Part shown: positions 1 to 9,047 of the stretch, piece by piece
Layout: each line of letters starts with the position of its first letter
How positions within the stretch are numbered: position 1 is the first letter of the stretch
Assembly (NCBI GenBank): GCA_913052585.1
Contig: CAJXEB010000012.1
Location: 1-51,727 of the forward strand
DNA length: 51,727 bases
Source of the DNA: an uncultured Flavobacteriaceae bacterium
GTDB taxonomy: Bacteria; Bacteroidota; Bacteroidia; Flavobacteriales; Flavobacteriaceae
Direction: 5' to 3'
The notes under the pieces: generated by a model
Database searches by the model: none
What the model was told of the DNA's origin: nothing
Seen by the model: the letters and a program-made list of their open reading frames with translations, nothing else
Program-made: the position numbers and the translations under genes

Positions 1-136
1 CATATAAGCGCGAAACCCACCACAAGATGAGATTTCTTTAAAGGGTCGTGGGAGACTACCACGTTGATAGGTCATAGGTGTAAGAGCAGTAATGTTTGTA
101 GCCGAGTGATACTAATAACCCGTATAGCTTATGTAC
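1..136 (+). rRNA. 23S rRNA, 3' end (partial)
   Basis: This is the last ~136 bases of a large-subunit rRNA gene, cut by the window edge. The stretch with GGGAGACTACCACGTTGATAGG and the closing GATACTAATAACCCGT block are the conserved domain VI / 3'-terminal part of Bacteroidota 23S rRNA. The exact 3' end is estimated at the last conserved bases, around 131-136. A 5S gene on the same strand follows at ~324, confirming the operon orientation. Confidence 0.93.
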
Positions 137-145
137 AAAACGTTT

Positions 146-167
146 CTCCCCAAGGCAACTTGGGGAG
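146..167 (+). other. Perfect hairpin with GCAA tetraloop in the 23S-5S spacer
   Basis: CTCCCCAAG (146-154) and CTTGGGGAG (159-167) form a 9-bp perfect stem closed by GCAA, a GNRA tetraloop. It lies ~10 bases after the 23S 3' end. A second perfect 8-bp hairpin follows at 241-259 (TGTTCAGC/GCTGAACA, loop ATA). These are probably processing or folding elements of the rRNA precursor. There is no tRNA in the spacer. Confidence 0.55.
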
Positions 168-323
168 GACAACTCTTTTTATAAGTCTATTTAATACTAT
201 TACTATTCTAATATTTCTTTTTTCTTTATGTTAAGATATTTGTTCAGCATAGCTGAACAGTGTATCGTAACTGGTGGATTGTGTTTAAATCACATCTAAC
301 AGTTAACGAAACGCTTATAACTA

Positions 324-430
324 AGGTGGTTATAGCGACGGGGCTCACCTCTTACCTTTCCGAACAGAGAAGTTAAGCCCGTTTGCGCCGATGGTACTAC
401 TACTGTGGAAGAGTAGGTCGCCGCCTTCCT
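324..430 (+). rRNA. rrf: 5S rRNA
   Basis: This is a ~107-nt 5S gene. The 5' segment GGTGGTTATAGCGACGGGG pairs with the 3' segment ending GGTCGCCGCC, and the loop region CCGAACAGAGAAGTTAAGCCC is the universal 5S core. It is the distal gene of the rRNA operon whose 23S end opens the window, and a strong terminator follows directly. Ends are accurate to a few bases. Confidence 0.95.
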
Positions 431-431
431 T

Positions 432-468
432 AAGACCCAATCATTTATTTGATTGGGTCTTTTTTTTT
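432..468 (+). terminator. rRNA operon terminator
   Basis: AAGACCCAATCA (432-443) and TGATTGGGTCTT (450-461) form a perfect 12-bp stem with a 6-nt loop followed by a run of T to 468. This is a textbook intrinsic terminator immediately after 5S. Confidence 0.92.
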
Positions 469-582
469 GCAAAAAACTCAAATGAATACCTATTTAATAC
501 ATAGGCATAGCCTTTACCAAAAATATAAAGCTTATGGATATAGGGTTAATTTGAACGATTGTGGAGTAATTAGAAGTGGACT

Positions 583-807
583 CTAAAATATAGAATCTAA
601 TATGGTCTTTATACCTTTAAAAAATAAAAAAATAGCAAAACTGCCCACTAATATTCCTACTATTAAAAACAGGTAAAAAGAAAAGTTTTCTTTATTGAGA
701 AAAGATAGGGTTAACAAATAAGGGCTTAAAAAAAGTAATGGAACTGTAAAGGCTAAATATTTAATTCCTTTTGCAAGTTTTTTAGTATCTGTATGTTTTT
801 GACTCAT
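583..807 (-). CDS. Small two-helix membrane protein (DUF6095-like)
   Basis: A 74-residue protein of unknown function. A charged N-terminus (residues ~1-13, rich in Lys and Thr) is followed by two hydrophobic segments, ~15-35 and ~43-64, so it should be an inner-membrane hairpin with both ends in the cytoplasm. Its size and position directly after murQ (3-nt gap, same strand) match a short flavobacterial family that I recall being labelled DUF6095; that name is from memory. Cotranscription with murQ is likely. No enzymatic motif is visible. Confidence 0.72.
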   Translation of the reverse strand: MSQKHTDTKKLAKGIKYLAFTVPLLFLSPYLLTLSFLNKENFSFYLFLIVGILVGSFAIFLFFKGIKTILDSIF

Positions 808-810
808 TTT

Positions 811-1617
811 TTATTTTGAATTAATTGCTTCTCTCACATTTTTATACTTTAATAATAATTTATTAGCTTCAGTTTCTGAGATATTTAATTCAGACATGAT
901 CATTTTAGTACCTCTATCTAACAATTTATTGTTGCTAAGTTTCATATCAATCATTTTGTTACCCTTAACTTTTCCTAATTGAATCATCGTTGTTGTTGAG
1001 ATCATATTTAGTACAATTTTTTGAGCTGTACCAGCTTTCATTCTTGAACTTCCAGTAACAAATTCTGGTCCAACTTTCACAACAATAGGGAATTTTGCTG
1101 TATTAGCTAATGGACTTCCTAAATTACAAGTTATGCAACCAGTTTCAATATTATTTTCATTACATTTTTGAAGTGCTCCAATTACGTAGGGTGTTGTTCC
1201 AGAAGCTGCAATTCCTAAAACAAAATCATTTGATGAAACATTAAAATATTTTAAATCTGACCACCCTTGATTTATTGAGTCTTCAGCATTTTCAACTGCT
1301 TTTCTTATAGCTTTATCTCCTCCAGCAATTAATCCTATAACTAATTCATGAGGAACACCAAAAGTAGGAGGACATTCACTGGCATCTAAAACGCCAAGGC
1401 GTCCACTTGTTCCAGCTCCTATATAGAATAGTCTTCCACCATTTTGTAATTTAGCAACGGTTCTTTTAATTAAAGTTTCTATTTCTGGTATTGCTTTTTC
1501 AACTGCTAATGGTACTGTTTTATCTTCAGAATTAATATTTGTAACTATTTCTAAAATTGTCATTTTTTCTAAATGATCGTAATTGGAACTTTCCTCTGTT
1601 GTTTTTATAAAACTCAT
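811..1617 (-). CDS. murQ: N-acetylmuramic acid 6-phosphate etherase MurQ
   Basis: MurQ cleaves the D-lactyl ether of MurNAc-6-phosphate to give GlcNAc-6-phosphate, in cytoplasmic recycling or salvage of peptidoglycan sugar. The 268-residue protein has a SIS sugar-isomerase fold. The phosphosugar loop GAGTSGR is at 67-73 and SECPPTF at 80-86, in which Glu81 corresponds to a catalytic Glu of the E. coli enzyme. Length is normal for the shorter Bacteroidota form. The ATG lies 4 bases after a TAAATTTG promoter element, so the mRNA may be leaderless. The DUF6095-like gene follows 3 bp downstream. No MurNAc kinase or PTS gene is nearby. Confidence 0.95.
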   Translation of the reverse strand: MSFIKTTEESSNYDHLEKMTILEIVTNINSEDKTVPLAVEKAIPEIETLIKRTVAKLQNGGRLFYIGAGTSGRLGVLDASECPPTFGVPHELVIGLIAGGDKAIRKAVENAEDSINQGWSDLKYFNVSSNDFVLGIAASGTTPYVIGALQKCNENNIETGCITCNLGSPLANTAKFPIVVKVGPEFVTGSSRMKAGTAQKIVLNMISTTTMIQLGKVKGNKMIDMKLSNNKLLDRGTKMIMSELNISETEANKLLLKYKNVREAINSK

Positions 1618-1621
1618 ATTA

Positions 1622-1629
1622 CAAATTTA
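1622..1629 (-). promoter_or_regulatory. Promoter -7 element for murQ
   Basis: On the minus strand this reads TAAATTTG, matching the Bacteroidota -7 consensus TAnnTTTG. Only 4 bases separate it from the murQ ATG, which places the transcription start at or next to the start codon. No convincing -33 element is visible. Confidence 0.5.
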
Positions 1630-1650
1630 CAATAGTTTTATAGCATAAAA

Positions 1651-1675
1651 AAAGCTATCAGAAACTGATAGCTTT
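1651..1675 (-). terminator. Terminator of icd
   Basis: AAAGCTATCAG (1651-1661) and CTGATAGCTTT (1665-1675) pair perfectly over 11 bp with an AAA loop. On the minus strand the hairpin is followed by a T run. It lies 25 bp after the icd stop and just upstream of the murQ promoter, insulating the two genes. Confidence 0.88.
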
Positions 1676-1699
1676 AATTTAAATATTTATTAAAATAAA

Positions 1700-3943
<2,244 letters not shown>

Positions 3944-4035
3944 TTAAAACGAAAAGAGTCCGTTTTTTCGTGTTGTAAATATACAAATTAGAATAGGCTA
4001 AAAAAAGTTGAAGGCTTCTATAATTTGTAGAAAAC

Positions 4036-4670
4036 AAGAAAAGCCATATCATAGTATTCCTACTTTAATATGGCTTCTTGTGAAACATTTCGTTACCGAC
4101 TAATCTTTACGATTTAAAGCAAGTTTATTAAACCCTTGCAGTCGTGAATTGTTTCAAATGAATCTCCTAATCGATAATTACGTAGTTAGACTAGATAATA
4201 TCTAAAATTCGACCCCCTTTTTTAATCAATACATCAACCTTCAATTAAGATTATTAATATAATAAGCTTATAAAATTTCTTGTGTCCTTTACTTCTGGTT
4301 GTCTGCTTACTTGTTTTAATTAGCCGAAGCTAATTTTTTTAAGTTTCATCCTCCAGTAAACCTTTGGATTATCAGCAGGCCATATAGTATTTCGTTTCTT
4401 GATCTGGATTCTTCTAAAATGTATTAAAAGTCGAGATCTGTTTAAGTTTTAAAGCTTAAATCGAAATTCATCACTCAAAAACATTAAGATTTAACTTTAA
4501 TTTTTGAGGCTAAATTTTATTCGAATTCTCGTGTAAAATTTAGAAAATCACTTCAATTAAATTTATAACTCAAATTACCTTTCGATGAACTGGCCTAAAT
4601 TTATTTGGATTAAAAAATATTTTAAAGAACGTTACAAAATAAAACGATTGTTAAATTACCTCGTTTTGTT
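4036..4670 (-). ncRNA. Candidate structured non-coding RNA in the rplS-icd gap
   Basis: Between the rplS terminator and icd lie ~850 bp with no credible ORF but many helices, best read on the minus strand. From the 5' end they are 4661-4667/4641-4647 (7 bp), 4534-4543/4510-4519 (perfect 10 bp), 4501-4508/4474-4481 (8 bp), and a nested set: AGCAG 4374-4378 with 4303-4307, 4341-4344 with 4309-4312, and a UUCG-capped stem AATTAGC/GCTAATT at 4318-4335. After these come 4150-4156/4081-4087, which encloses 4135-4139/4119-4123, and a 3' hairpin at 4041-4076 followed by a U-rich tract. TATATTTG (minus, 4675-4682) could be its -7 box. I see no match to the RNase P, tmRNA, SRP or 6S cores. Function is unknown. 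Confidence 0.45.
4041..4076 (-). terminator. Terminal hairpin of the candidate ncRNA
   Basis: AAGCCATAT (4041-4049) and ATATGGCTT (4068-4076) pair perfectly, with an inner AGTA/TACT helix. On the minus strand it is followed by TTTTCTTGTTTTC. It acts either as an intrinsic terminator or as the closing stem of an RNA ending upstream of icd. Confidence 0.6.
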
Positions 4671-4674
4671 ATAT

Positions 4675-4682
4675 CAAATATA
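4675..4682 (-). promoter_or_regulatory. Possible -7 element for the candidate ncRNA
   Basis: TATATTTG on the minus strand matches TAnnTTTG. It lies ~8 bp before the first helix of the structured region. A -33 TTG at the usual 17-23 bp spacing is not evident, so the support is moderate. Confidence 0.35.
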
Positions 4683-4764
4683 AAACAGAAAATCAAAAAA
4701 ACATACCTAGTAACTGTTTAGATATTAACTTTGTATGAACCTAGCTTATTAACTTTTGTTAATA

Positions 4765-4795
4765 AAAAAAGCGACTCGTAATGAGTCGCTTTTTT
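4765..4795 (-). terminator. Terminator of rplS
   Basis: AAAAAAGCGACTC (4765-4777) and GAGTCGCTTTTTT (4783-4795) form a perfect stem with a 5-nt loop, ~20 bp after the rplS stop codon. The A/T flanks make it work in either direction. Confidence 0.92.
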
Positions 4796-4814
4796 AATAT
4801 TATAAATGTAGATG

Positions 4815-5165
4815 TTACATTCTTTTTTCTTTGATTCTTGCTTTTTTACCAGTAAGACCTCTAAAGTAATAAATACGTTTTCTACGAACATCACCTTTTT
4901 TGTTGATCTCAATTTTTTGTAAAGCTGGTAAGTTGATAGGGAATATACGCTCAACTCCAATTGTACCAGACATTTTTCTGATAGTAAATGTTTGTGATGT
5001 ACCAGTTCCTTTTACTTGAATTACTACTCCTCTAAAGAACTGAGTTCTTGTTTTTTCTCCTTCACGAATTTCGTAATACACAGTAATGGTATCACCTGCT
5101 CCAAATTTTGGAAATTCTTTTTTTTCTATAAATTCGTTTTGAACAAATTTTACTAACTCTTCCAT
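4815..5165 (-). CDS. rplS: 50S ribosomal protein L19
   Basis: L19 sits at the 30S-50S interface. The 116-residue protein starts MEELVKFVQNEF and carries the L19 core (KFGAGDTITVYYEIREG..., FTIRKMSG, GVERIFPI, RRKRIYYFR). The reading frame is open further upstream to an ATG at 5273, but I chose the internal ATG at 5163-5165. Homologues start there, and the upstream ATG falls inside the promoter, before the predicted transcript start. A basic C-terminus (KKARIKEKR) is present. trmD lies just upstream, as in many bacteria, here with a pseudouridine synthase gene in between. Confidence 0.96.
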   Translation of the reverse strand: MEELVKFVQNEFIEKKEFPKFGAGDTITVYYEIREGEKTRTQFFRGVVIQVKGTGTSQTFTIRKMSGTIGVERIFPINLPALQKIEINKKGDVRRKRIYYFRGLTGKKARIKEKRM

Positions 5166-5257
5166 TTTAATTTTTGTTATTGTGATATTTAAAACAACAT
5201 TCACGATTTTCGCCAGAGGTTGGAATAAATTTGCGGCTATATTAATAGTATAGACGG
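5166..5257 (-). promoter_or_regulatory. Putative rplS mRNA leader
   Basis: The promoter at 5261-5290 predicts a ~90-nt untranslated leader, unusually long for this window. On the minus strand it begins with GCTGCCGTCTATACTATTAA and can fold CGTCTATA against TATAGCCG (one mismatch). Ribosomal-protein leaders are often autoregulatory, and I recall a flavobacterial L19 leader class being described, though I could not check it. A regulatory role is an inference. Confidence 0.45.
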
Positions 5258-5260
5258 CAG

Positions 5261-5290
5261 CAAAAATAATCATTTTTATTTAATCTACAA
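5261..5290 (-). promoter_or_regulatory. rplS promoter (TTG-N19-TATTTTTG)
   Basis: On the minus strand TTG (5288-5290) is separated by 19 bp from TATTTTTG (5261-5268), a full match to the Bacteroidota -33/-7 pattern. It gives rplS its own transcript in addition to read-through from trmD. Confidence 0.65.
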
Positions 5291-5339
5291 TGATTAAAGT
5301 ATTTTATGTACTACTTGTAATACATAGTTAATCAGCGCA

Positions 5340-6218
5340 TTATATGTTTTGGAATATTTTACTGAATTTTTTCGGAAGCGGTATAGCTGTTTCAACTTCA
5401 TTATTTGTAAACGGGTGAATAAAACTTAAATGTGAAGACTGTAAATAAAGCCCGTTACCCATACTAATTAGATCTTCTTTCCCGTATTTTAAATCACCTA
5501 AAATAGGATTTTCAATAGTTGACATATGGATCCTTAACTGGTGGGTTCTTCCTGTGTGTGGAATTAATTCAACTAAATTTAAATAACCATATTTTCTTGA
5601 AGGGATACTCTTAATGATTTTAAATTCAGATTTGGATGATTTTTCATTTATAGGGTCTTCAATAATTCCATTTTCTTCTTGTTTACCTATAGTGATTGCC
5701 CGATACTTCTTTTTAATTTGTTGTTGTTCAAACATTTTATTTAAAAGAATAACAGCTTGAGTTGTCTTCCCTATTAATAGCGCGCCACTTGTAGGGTAAT
5801 CTAACCGATGAATTGGCTCTGGGTAAAGTAAAGCATCTTTCTGTTTGCTTTTTGTTAAACTAGTAGGTAATGCATTTTCTAAAGTGTATTTTTTATTTCC
5901 ACTAACTAAAATACCAGCAGGTTTATTGATGATTGCTAAATAATCATCTTCATAAATAATTTGTAATGGAATTGTAATTGACGGTCTTTTTTTAGGATTT
6001 TTTGGCTGGTATAATTCTAATAATTCACCACCATTAATATAATCTGCAGTATAACCTATTACACCATTAATAGTGATAAATCCTTTCTTTATGGCTTTTT
6101 TAATTCCTTTTTTTGAAAAAATTGAATTGAATTTACCAGGAGTATAATCTGAAAGACGAAATCTATTTTCTAATTTAGGAACTTGATGTGATTCTATTTT
6201 TATTAATTCTGAAGCCAT
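5340..6218 (-). CDS. RluA-family RNA pseudouridine synthase
   Basis: It isomerises uridine to pseudouridine in rRNA or tRNA. The 292-residue protein has an S4-like N-terminal part (~30-70, with KKAIKKGFITINGV) followed by the catalytic domain. HRLDYPTSGALLIGKT contains the catalytic Asp, PHTGRTHQLRIHMS is the second family signature, and LGDLKYG is near the C-terminus. The ATG lies 3 bp after the trmD stop, so the two are translationally close. The exact target (RluC/RluD-like or tRNA) cannot be told from sequence alone, so no symbol is given. Confidence 0.9.
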   Translation of the reverse strand: MASELIKIESHQVPKLENRFRLSDYTPGKFNSIFSKKGIKKAIKKGFITINGVIGYTADYINGGELLELYQPKNPKKRPSITIPLQIIYEDDYLAIINKPAGILVSGNKKYTLENALPTSLTKSKQKDALLYPEPIHRLDYPTSGALLIGKTTQAVILLNKMFEQQQIKKKYRAITIGKQEENGIIEDPINEKSSKSEFKIIKSIPSRKYGYLNLVELIPHTGRTHQLRIHMSTIENPILGDLKYGKEDLISMGNGLYLQSSHLSFIHPFTNNEVETAIPLPKKFSKIFQNI

Positions 6219-6221
6219 GTT

Positions 6222-6896
6222 CTACTCTAATAAATCTGGTCTTCTTTGTTCAGTCCTTTTAATAGCATCATCTTCTCGCCATTCTTCTATCTTTTTTAAA
6301 TGACCACTTAGTAATATTTCTGGTACTTTCCAGCCCTTGTAGTCTGCTGGACGCGTATAAACAGAGGGAGCTAATAAACCATCTTGAAAAGAATCTGTTA
6401 ATGCACTGGTTTCATTACCTAAAACTCCAGGAATTAAACGAATAACCGAATCACAAACGATAGCGGCTGCTAATTCGCCTCCACTTAACACATAATCGCC
6501 AACCGAAATCTCCATAGTTATAAATTGATCACGAACTCTTTGATCAACTCCTTTATAGTGACCACATAATATAATGATATTCTCTTTTAAAGAGAGCGTG
6601 TTGGCAGTTCCTTGATTAAAAGTGTTTCCATCTGGTGTCATATAAATGACTTCATCATAATCCCTTTCTGCTTTTAATTTTGAAATACATTTGTCTATTG
6701 GCTCAATCATCATAACCATACCTGCACCACCGCCAAATTGATAATCATCTATTTGATTATAGGAATTTGTTGAAAAATCTCTAATATTATGAAAGTGAAT
6801 GGAAACCAGATCCTTTTCAATAGCTCGTTTTAGTATGGATGCTTCAAAAGGACTTTTTAGTAATTCTGGTAATACGGTAATGATATCAATTCTCAT
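6222..6896 (-). CDS. trmD: tRNA (guanine-37-N1)-methyltransferase TrmD
   Basis: TrmD makes m1G37 next to the anticodon and prevents +1 frameshifting. The 224-residue protein begins [13 protein letters not shown] and carries the SPOUT-class features [18 protein letters not shown], the knot region with [10 protein letters not shown], and TDSFQDGLL near the active site. The frame is open 11 codons further up, but that upstream ATG (6929) overlaps the TATTTTTG promoter element, so the start at 6896 is preferred. It is the first gene of a trmD, rlu, rplS run. Confidence 0.96.
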   Translation of the reverse strand: MRIDIITVLPELLKSPFEASILKRAIEKDLVSIHFHNIRDFSTNSYNQIDDYQFGGGAGMVMMIEPIDKCISKLKAERDYDEVIYMTPDGNTFNQGTANTLSLKENIIILCGHYKGVDQRVRDQFITMEISVGDYVLSGGELAAAIVCDSVIRLIPGVLGNETSALTDSFQDGLLAPSVYTRPADYKGWKVPEILLSGHLKKIEEWREDDAIKRTEQRRPDLLE

Positions 6897-6918
6897 TGGA
6901 TTTGTTTTAATCAAAATG

Positions 6919-6926
6919 CAAAAATA
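6919..6926 (-). promoter_or_regulatory. Promoter -7 element for trmD
   Basis: TATTTTTG on the minus strand. It predicts a transcript start near 6914 and a leader of ~18 nt before the trmD ATG at 6896. A well-spaced -33 element is not clear. Confidence 0.5.
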
Positions 6927-6943
6927 CATTTAAATGCTTAAAA

Positions 6944-7383
6944 TTAGACTTCCAAAGTATAATGAAATACTTCAGTATCTTTTCTCCAGCCTAATCGTTC
7001 ATATAATTTTTGTGCAGGATTATCTATTGAAGTTTCCAATGTTAACCTTTTACTGTTTTTGTCAATTGCATATTCTTTTGCACGATTCATTAATGCTTTT
7101 CCAAAACCTTTACCACGATAATCGGAATGTACAAACAAATCATTCAATATAAAGATATGTTTCATAGAAATTGAAGAAAGACTAGGATAGAGTTGTGTAA
7201 AACCCTGTGCGTTTTTATTTTTATCATAGGAAATAAATAGTACAGAATCCTACTTTTTGAAACGATTTATTAAAAATAACGAGCTATTTCTTTATTTGTT
7301 GATTGTTTATAAAACTTACTATAGCTATCAAATAAGCGGAGGAGTTGCTCTAGATTTTCTATAGTTGCTTGTATGATTTTCAT
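6944..7383 (-). pseudogene. GNAT-family N-acetyltransferase, broken by a frameshift and a stop
   Basis: The gene starts with ATG at 7383 and reads 37 codons of a typical GNAT N-terminus (MKIIQATIENLEQLL...KEIARYF), then stops at 7270-7272. Losing one T from the run at ~7272-7276 shifts the frame. In the next frame homologous coding continues (FLINRFKK), hits a TAG at 7250-7252, then resumes as DSVLFISYDKN and runs through GFTQLYPS to the acetyl-CoA loop YRGKGFGKALM and the C-terminus at 6944. Two independent lesions argue against a single sequencing error. Only the last 73 codons, from ATG 7165, remain open, and they lack the N-terminal half of the fold. Confidence 0.88.
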
Positions 7384-7411
7384 AAGCTAATTTACCTTTT
7401 TATACCATAAA

Positions 7412-7443
7412 AAAAAGCCCGATAAATTCTATCGAGCTTTTTT
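7412..7443 (-). terminator. Terminator of the GAPDH gene
   Basis: AAAAAGCCCGATA and TATCGAGCTTTTT pair with one mismatch around a 5-nt loop. It lies 18 bp after the GAPDH stop and ends in T runs in both directions. Confidence 0.88.
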
Positions 7444-7460
7444 AAAATGGGGGTTATTTA

Positions 7461-8909
7461 TTAATAGTAAGTAAAACGTCTTACTTGTGCAATGTATTTT
7501 GCAAGTCGGATCACTTGATGACTATAACCATATTCATTATCATACCAAACATATAAAACAACGCTTTTACGGTTTTTAGCTACGATTGTTGCATTACTAT
7601 CATAAATGGATGGGGCAGAAGTACCTACAATATCACTAGATACTAATTCATTATTTAATGAATATTGAATTTGTTCTACTAAATCACCTTCCATTGCATA
7701 TTTTTTAATAATAGCATTTAATTCTTCCCTAGTTGTTTCTTTATTCAATTCTAAATTTAGAATTGCTAAAGAACCATTGGGTACAGGAACACGAATTGCG
7801 TTAGAAGTAAGTTTTCCTTCAAAAGAAGGTAGTGCTTTCGTAACTGCTTGACCAGCACCAGTTTCAGTAATTACCATATTTAAAGCAGCAGCACGACCTC
7901 GTCGATACTTACTGTGCATATTATCTACTAAATTTTGATCATTAGTATATGCATGAATTGTTTCTAAGTGACCATGGTCTACTCCAAAAGTTTCTTCAAC
8001 AGCTTTTAATATCGGTGTAATAGCATTGGTAGTACAAGAAGCTGCAGAGAAAATATCTACTTTATTTGGATCGTGATCTAAATGGTTAGCGCCGTGAACA
8101 ATATTAGGAACTCCTTTAGCTGGAGCAGTTAATAAAACTTTTGAAACACCTTTACCTTTCAAGTGACGCGCTAAAGCAACATCATCTCTAAAAGCCCCCG
8201 TGTTATCAATTACTAAAGCATCATTGATTCCGTATGCGGTATAATCAATGTCTTCTGGAGCATTAGCTGAAATAATATAGACAGTTGTTCCATTTATAAT
8301 TAACGCTTTGTTTTCTTCATCAATTGAAACAGTTCCATTAAAATCTCCGTGAACAGAATCCATTTTTAATAAAGAAGCTCTTTTCTCTAAAACAGTTTTA
8401 TCAATATTTCCTCTTGTAACAATTGCTCTAAGTCTCATTTGTGAGCCCTTACCAGCTTTATTCATTAACTCTCTTGCAAGTAAACGGCCAATACGTCCAA
8501 ATCCATAAAGCACAACGTCTTTAGGTGTTAAGTCTGGAACATCTTTAGCTTTTTTCAGTTTATCTTTTACAAATGATAAGGCATCTTCATAGTTCTTTTC
8601 TTCTAAAAAATATTCATAAGTTAATTTTCCGATATCTAATTTTGAAGGAGGTAAGTCTAAAGATTGTATTGCTTGAGCAATTTCAACAGAATCAAAAATA
8701 GAAATTGGCTTTTCTACAAAGTCATTCGCGTATTTGTGAAGATTTAAAATGTCACTTACACTGCGATCTATTAATTGATTTCTGAAAACTACTAATTCAA
8801 TTGAATTATCATACCAAAGGTCGCTAACTATTTTAATAAACTCTACAGTTGCTTTTCGGCGATCTGTTTGAAAAGACAGTTCTTTTTCATAAACATCAAC
8901 AAAACTCAT
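7461..8909 (-). CDS. gap: Glyceraldehyde-3-phosphate dehydrogenase, long N-extended form
   Basis: GAPDH interconverts glyceraldehyde-3-phosphate and 1,3-bisphosphoglycerate with NAD(P). The 482-residue protein is much longer than the ~335-residue classic enzyme. Residues ~1-130 are an extension without a recognisable motif. The NAD loop GFGRIGR is at 136-142, the catalytic SAASCTTN has Cys292, and WYDNEYGYSHQ closes the catalytic domain. The long form is a known type in Flavobacteriia, where a short GAPDH usually coexists elsewhere, so this copy may serve gluconeogenesis; that role is inferred. It is a monocistronic unit with its own terminator. Confidence 0.93.
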   Translation of the reverse strand: MSFVDVYEKELSFQTDRRKATVEFIKIVSDLWYDNSIELVVFRNQLIDRSVSDILNLHKYANDFVEKPISIFDSVEIAQAIQSLDLPPSKLDIGKLTYEYFLEEKNYEDALSFVKDKLKKAKDVPDLTPKDVVLYGFGRIGRLLARELMNKAGKGSQMRLRAIVTRGNIDKTVLEKRASLLKMDSVHGDFNGTVSIDEENKALIINGTTVYIISANAPEDIDYTAYGINDALVIDNTGAFRDDVALARHLKGKGVSKVLLTAPAKGVPNIVHGANHLDHDPNKVDIFSAASCTTNAITPILKAVEETFGVDHGHLETIHAYTNDQNLVDNMHSKYRRGRAAALNMVITETGAGQAVTKALPSFEGKLTSNAIRVPVPNGSLAILNLELNKETTREELNAIIKKYAMEGDLVEQIQYSLNNELVSSDIVGTSAPSIYDSNATIVAKNRKSVVLYVWYDNEYGYSHQVIRLAKYIAQVRRFTYY

Positions 8910-8994
8910 AATTTTTTATTTTTTATAGTTAAAATATTCATCAAAAATACTCCTTTTAAAGAGTTTTATAAAGGATAATAATGAAAATAAAAAA

Positions 8995-9022
8995 CCCTCT
9001 GAAGCGACTAAGCTTTAGAGGA
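8995..9022 (-). terminator. Terminator of htrA
   Basis: CCTCTGAAGC (8996-9005) and GCTTTAGAGG (9012-9021) form a 10-bp stem (one G-U) with a 6-nt loop. On the minus strand it continues into GTTTTTTATTTT, 26 bp after the htrA stop. Confidence 0.85.
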
Positions 9023-9047
9023 TTTGCAATAATTTAGATAAAATAAG

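Noticed and set aside
137-323. tRNA gene in the 23S-5S spacer
   Set aside because: No cloverleaf, TTCGAATC-type T-loop or CCA end is present; only two hairpins are seen.
4000-4760. RNase P RNA, tmRNA, SRP or 6S RNA in the rplS-icd gap
   Set aside because: The conserved cores (GAGGAAAGTCC, GGGGCTGA..., the GGAA-tetraloop helix of SRP) are absent, so only an unclassified structured RNA is claimed.
4718-4960. 80-codon minus-strand reading frame over the rplS terminator
   Set aside because: It is in another frame of rplS, crosses the terminator and has no protein-like composition.
5166-5273. N-terminal extension of L19 (36 more codons)
   Set aside because: The upstream ATG lies inside the promoter -7 region, and the extra residues do not belong to the L19 family.
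6897-6929. Longer TrmD start at 6929
   Set aside because: That ATG overlaps the TATTTTTG element, and TrmD proteins start [10 protein letters not shown].
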